This document shows positions 61,411-64,000 of a DNA stretch of 64,000 nucleotides, in pieces. The DNA lies in the NCBI GenBank assembly GCA_020796225.1, contig CM036771.1:25003176-25067175 (forward strand), in the 5' to 3' direction. A model generated the notes under the pieces. It saw only the letters and a list, made by a program, of their open reading frames with translations, was not told where the DNA came from and searched no databases. This stretch comes from Arion vulgaris. Taxonomy: Eukaryota > Mollusca > Gastropoda > Stylommatophora > Arionidae. Position numbers and translations under genes: made by a program. The first letter of the stretch is position 1; every line of letters starts with the position of its first letter.

Positions 61411-62912
61411 TGTATAATTGATTAGTCTCTGTAGCTTAGAGCTTGTATAATTGATTAGTCTGTAGCTTAGAGCTTGTATAATTGATTAGTCTCTGTAGCT
61501 TAGAGCTTGTATAATTGATTAGTCTCTGTAGCTTAGAGCTTGTATAATTGATTAGTCTCTGTAGCTTAGAGCTTGTATAATTGATTAGTCTGTAGCTTAG
61601 AGCTTGTATAATTGATTAGTCTGTAGCTTAGAGCTTGTATAATTGATTAGTCTCTGTAGCTTAGAGCTTGTATAATTGATTAGTCTCTGTAGCTTAGAGC
61701 TTGTATAATTGATTAGTCTCTGTAGCTTAGAGCTTGTATAATTGATTAGTCTCTGTAGCTTAGAGCTTGTATAATTGATTAGTCTCTGTAGCTTAGAGCT
61801 TGTATAATTGATTAGTCTCTGTAGCTTAGAGCTTGTATAATTGATTAGTCTCTGTAGCTTAGAGCTTGTATAATTGATTAGTCTCTGTAGCTTAGAGCTT
61901 GTATAATTGATTAGTCTCTGTAGCTTAGAGCTTGTATAATTGATTAGTCTGTAGCTTAGAGCTTGTATAATTGATTAGTCTGTAGCTTAGAGCTTGTATA
62001 ATTGATTAGTCTCTGTAGCTTAGAGCTTGTATAATTGATTAGTCTCTGTAGCTTAGAGCTTGTATAATTGATTAGTCTCTGTAGCTTAGAGCTTGTATAA
62101 TTGATTAGTCTCTGTAGCTTAGAGCTTGTATAATTGATTAGTCTCTGTAGCTTAGAGCTTGTATAATTGATTAGTCTCTGTAGCTTAGAGCTTGTATAAT
62201 TGATTAGTCTGTAGCTTAGAGCTTGTATAATTGATTAGTCTGTAGCTTAGAGCTTGTATAATTGATTAGTCTCTGTAGCTTAGAGCTTGTATAATTGATT
62301 AGTCTCTGTAGCTTAGAGCTTGTATAATTGATTAGTCTCTGTAGCTTAGAGCTTGTATAATTGATTAGTCTCTGTAGCTTAGAGCTTGTATAATTGATTA
62401 GTCTCTGTAGCTTAGAGCTTGTATAATTGATTAGTCTCTGTAGCTTAGAGCTTGTATAATTGATTAGTCTCTGTAGCTTAGAGCTTGTATAATTGATTAG
62501 TCTCTGTAGCTTAGAGCTTGTATAATTGATTAGTCTCTGTAGCTTAGAGCTTGTATAATTGATTAGTCTCTGTAGCTTAGAGCTTGTATAATTGATTAGT
62601 CTCTGTAGCTTAGAGCTTGTATAATTGATTAGTCTCTGTAGCTTAGAGCTTGTATAATTGATTAGTCTCTGTAGCTTAGAGCTTGTATAATTGATTAGTC
62701 TCTGATAGGGCTTAGAGCTTGTATAATTGATTAGTCTCTGTAGCTTAGAGCTTGTATAATTGATTAGTCTCTGTAGCTTAGAGCTGTATAATTGATTAGT
62801 CTCTGTAGCTTAGAGCTGTATATTGATTAGTCTCTGTAGCTTAGAGCGTGTATAATTGATTAGTCTCTGTAGCTTAGAGCTTGTATAATTGATTAGTCTC
62901 TGTAGCTTAGAG
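61408..62912. repeat. 33/31-bp array, about 46 copies, grown from the SINE-B head
   Basis: Unit: agcttgtataattgattagt, then ctctgtagcttag. A shorter form lacks ct (gattagtctgtag) and occurs in scattered pairs. The SINE-B at the right end begins with the same ctctgtagcttagagctt and continues ggtgattgcat, so each unit equals 5' flank plus the A-box part of that SINE head. Copies at 62700-62840 are disturbed by small indels. Confidence 0.95.
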
Positions 62913-63290
62913 CTTAGGTGATTGCATTTCTCTACAACGGTACCAGACTCGTTCCCTCATGGAGTCATTGCGATATTTGTCAGATTTGTGTGTTAGTGAT
63001 TCAGTTAGTGAGATCGAGTCCCTACTCCAGGGGACGGACGATAAACAAGTCTCGTTCAAGTTTAGCAAAAGAACCATTAGACTTTAAAATTGAGAAGAGC
63101 AGGCGGGAAAAATCGAACCCCAAAAATGCATTAGAAAAAAAAAAATAAGCATTCTCACAAAAATATTTTTCCATATTCTAAGTTCATTTTTGACCTCTTT
63201 TGTTAAGGATCTCAAAAACACTGTCGCTGAGATCATCCGTGTGAGAACGATATTAGAGCAAGGGTTACCACCGGTGTAATGATGTTTTAC
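62890..63290 (+). mobile_element. SINE-B copy
   Basis: Head tctgtagcttagagcttagg (A box) and cagactcgttccctcatgga (B box). Middle gatcgagtccctactccagg, then ttaaaattgagaagagcagg, cattctcacaaaaatatttt, gctgagatcatccgtgtgag, ggttaccaccggtgtaatga. No array in the ttaaaattgag site. Confidence 0.78.
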
Positions 63291-63299
63291 TAACAACAA

Positions 63300-63845
63300 T
63301 CAAAAATTTGACGCAACAGCTTATCCGCTCAATTCTGATTGAAATACTTTTCCCCCAAACGCCCAATCGTTCACTTCAACACTTGTGATTTGTTTGAAAT
63401 TTCGAGCCAAGAACGTTTTAAAAGATTCTACTTTTTAAAGACATCCGTTTCCCAGATTTTTTTATTTATTTACTAGGTGGTTTCCCCAAACCCCCTTATC
63501 TGAGCGCCTACGACAGCCTTGTGACCTGTACTTTTTCCCTTGCCCGGGGGCTTCTGAAAAAAAAGAGATTTGCAAATAGGGTCCTTATTGTGTGTTAAAA
63601 CAAATCGGGAACAAATCAAATCGTCACTGCCACACCAAGATAAATGATTTTCTTACGTTCAATCCTTTTTCGTTTAGCCTGTAAATCACAGTTACCCAAA
63701 CCAGAAATTGTTTGTTAAACCCCTGTTTAACTTTTTTTTATTTATTAGGTAGTTTTTTTTGGTCCCACATCATGCTTTTTTACAAACCTTTTAGGGCACA
63801 GGGGACTATTATTTTCTTCCCATCCCCGCACCACACGTGAACTTT
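63300..63845 (-). mobile_element. Two diverged SINE-C copies or noisy sequence
   Basis: Copy 1 (63370-63560): cacttgtgatttgtttgaaa, ttatttactaggtggtttcc, gcctacgacagccttgtgac, cttgcccggggg. Copy 2 (63670-63840): aatttattaggtagttttt-type, then gggcacaggggactattatt and catccccgcaccacacgtga. Both have inflated homopolymers and many small indels compared with every other copy here. Confidence 0.55.
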
Positions 63846-63854
63846 ATGAAAACA

Positions 63855-64000
63855 TAATGATATTTCCCATCAGATATCCCTTCCCCTCAGATATCCTCCC
63901 TCAGATATCCCCATCCACATCAAAATTTTCCCCAACAGATATCCCCCTTTCCCATCAGATTCCTCCCCATCAGATATCCTTCCCCATCAGATACCCTTTT
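63855..64000. repeat. About 15-bp repeat cut by window end
   Basis: ccccatcagatatcct recurs about eight times with irregular homopolymers and spacing up to base 64000. Confidence 0.75.

Overview
This is eukaryotic, almost certainly animal, DNA from a repeat-dense non-genic region. I find no intact host gene, no rRNA, no genuine tRNA gene and no prokaryotic feature. The element mixture is typical of lophotrochozoan invertebrates: GIY-YIG Penelope-like retroelements, RTE-like and RNase H-bearing LINEs, several tRNA-headed SINEs, and non-autonomous hAT transposons. A gastropod mollusc is my best guess, mainly from the tRNA-type SINE at 905-1186. That guess rests on memory, not on a search.

Layout. 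0-5 kb: a truncated tRNA-SINE, minisatellites, LINE tails, and a 1.86 kb structure bounded by long inverted arms (3173-5030). 5-9 kb: a 25 x 26 bp array inside a LINE reading frame, and two SINE-B copies that each carry an internal tandem expansion. 9-25 kb: LINE 3' ends of about eight families, a hAT element with a target-site duplication (13249-13591), and LINEs whose middle is deleted so that the endonuclease joins the C-terminus (15305-15932, 16411-17110). 25-29 kb: Penelope-like element 1 (26025-29116), with a 12-bp target-site duplication and an inverted partial copy. 29-39 kb: SINE/LINE derivatives and three large arrays (31432-32865, 33981-36397, 37978-39080). 39-50 kb: more LINE and SINE pieces, including a SINE nested in a LINE. 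50-54 kb: Penelope-like element 2, inserted in a 46-bp array. 55-64 kb: a 44-bp array inside a LINE, 80-bp, 40-bp and 33-bp arrays, and a degenerate window end.

The strongest signal is systematic. At least ten of the tandem arrays are amplified internal slices of a recognisable transposable element, with the rest of that element intact on one or both sides. Two arrays grew independently from the same slice of the same SINE family (SINE-C), and three from SINE-B copies. A second theme is deletion derivatives: several short GAA-tailed elements share 5' and 3' modules with a LINE and look like its internally deleted, non-autonomous forms.

Family letters (SINE-A to -D, LINE-E to -M) are local names given here, not database names. 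Nearly every long open frame is either a broken element frame or an artefact of a repeat period divisible by three. The one coding candidate I cannot explain as a repeat is a short minus-strand frame at 58796-59090.
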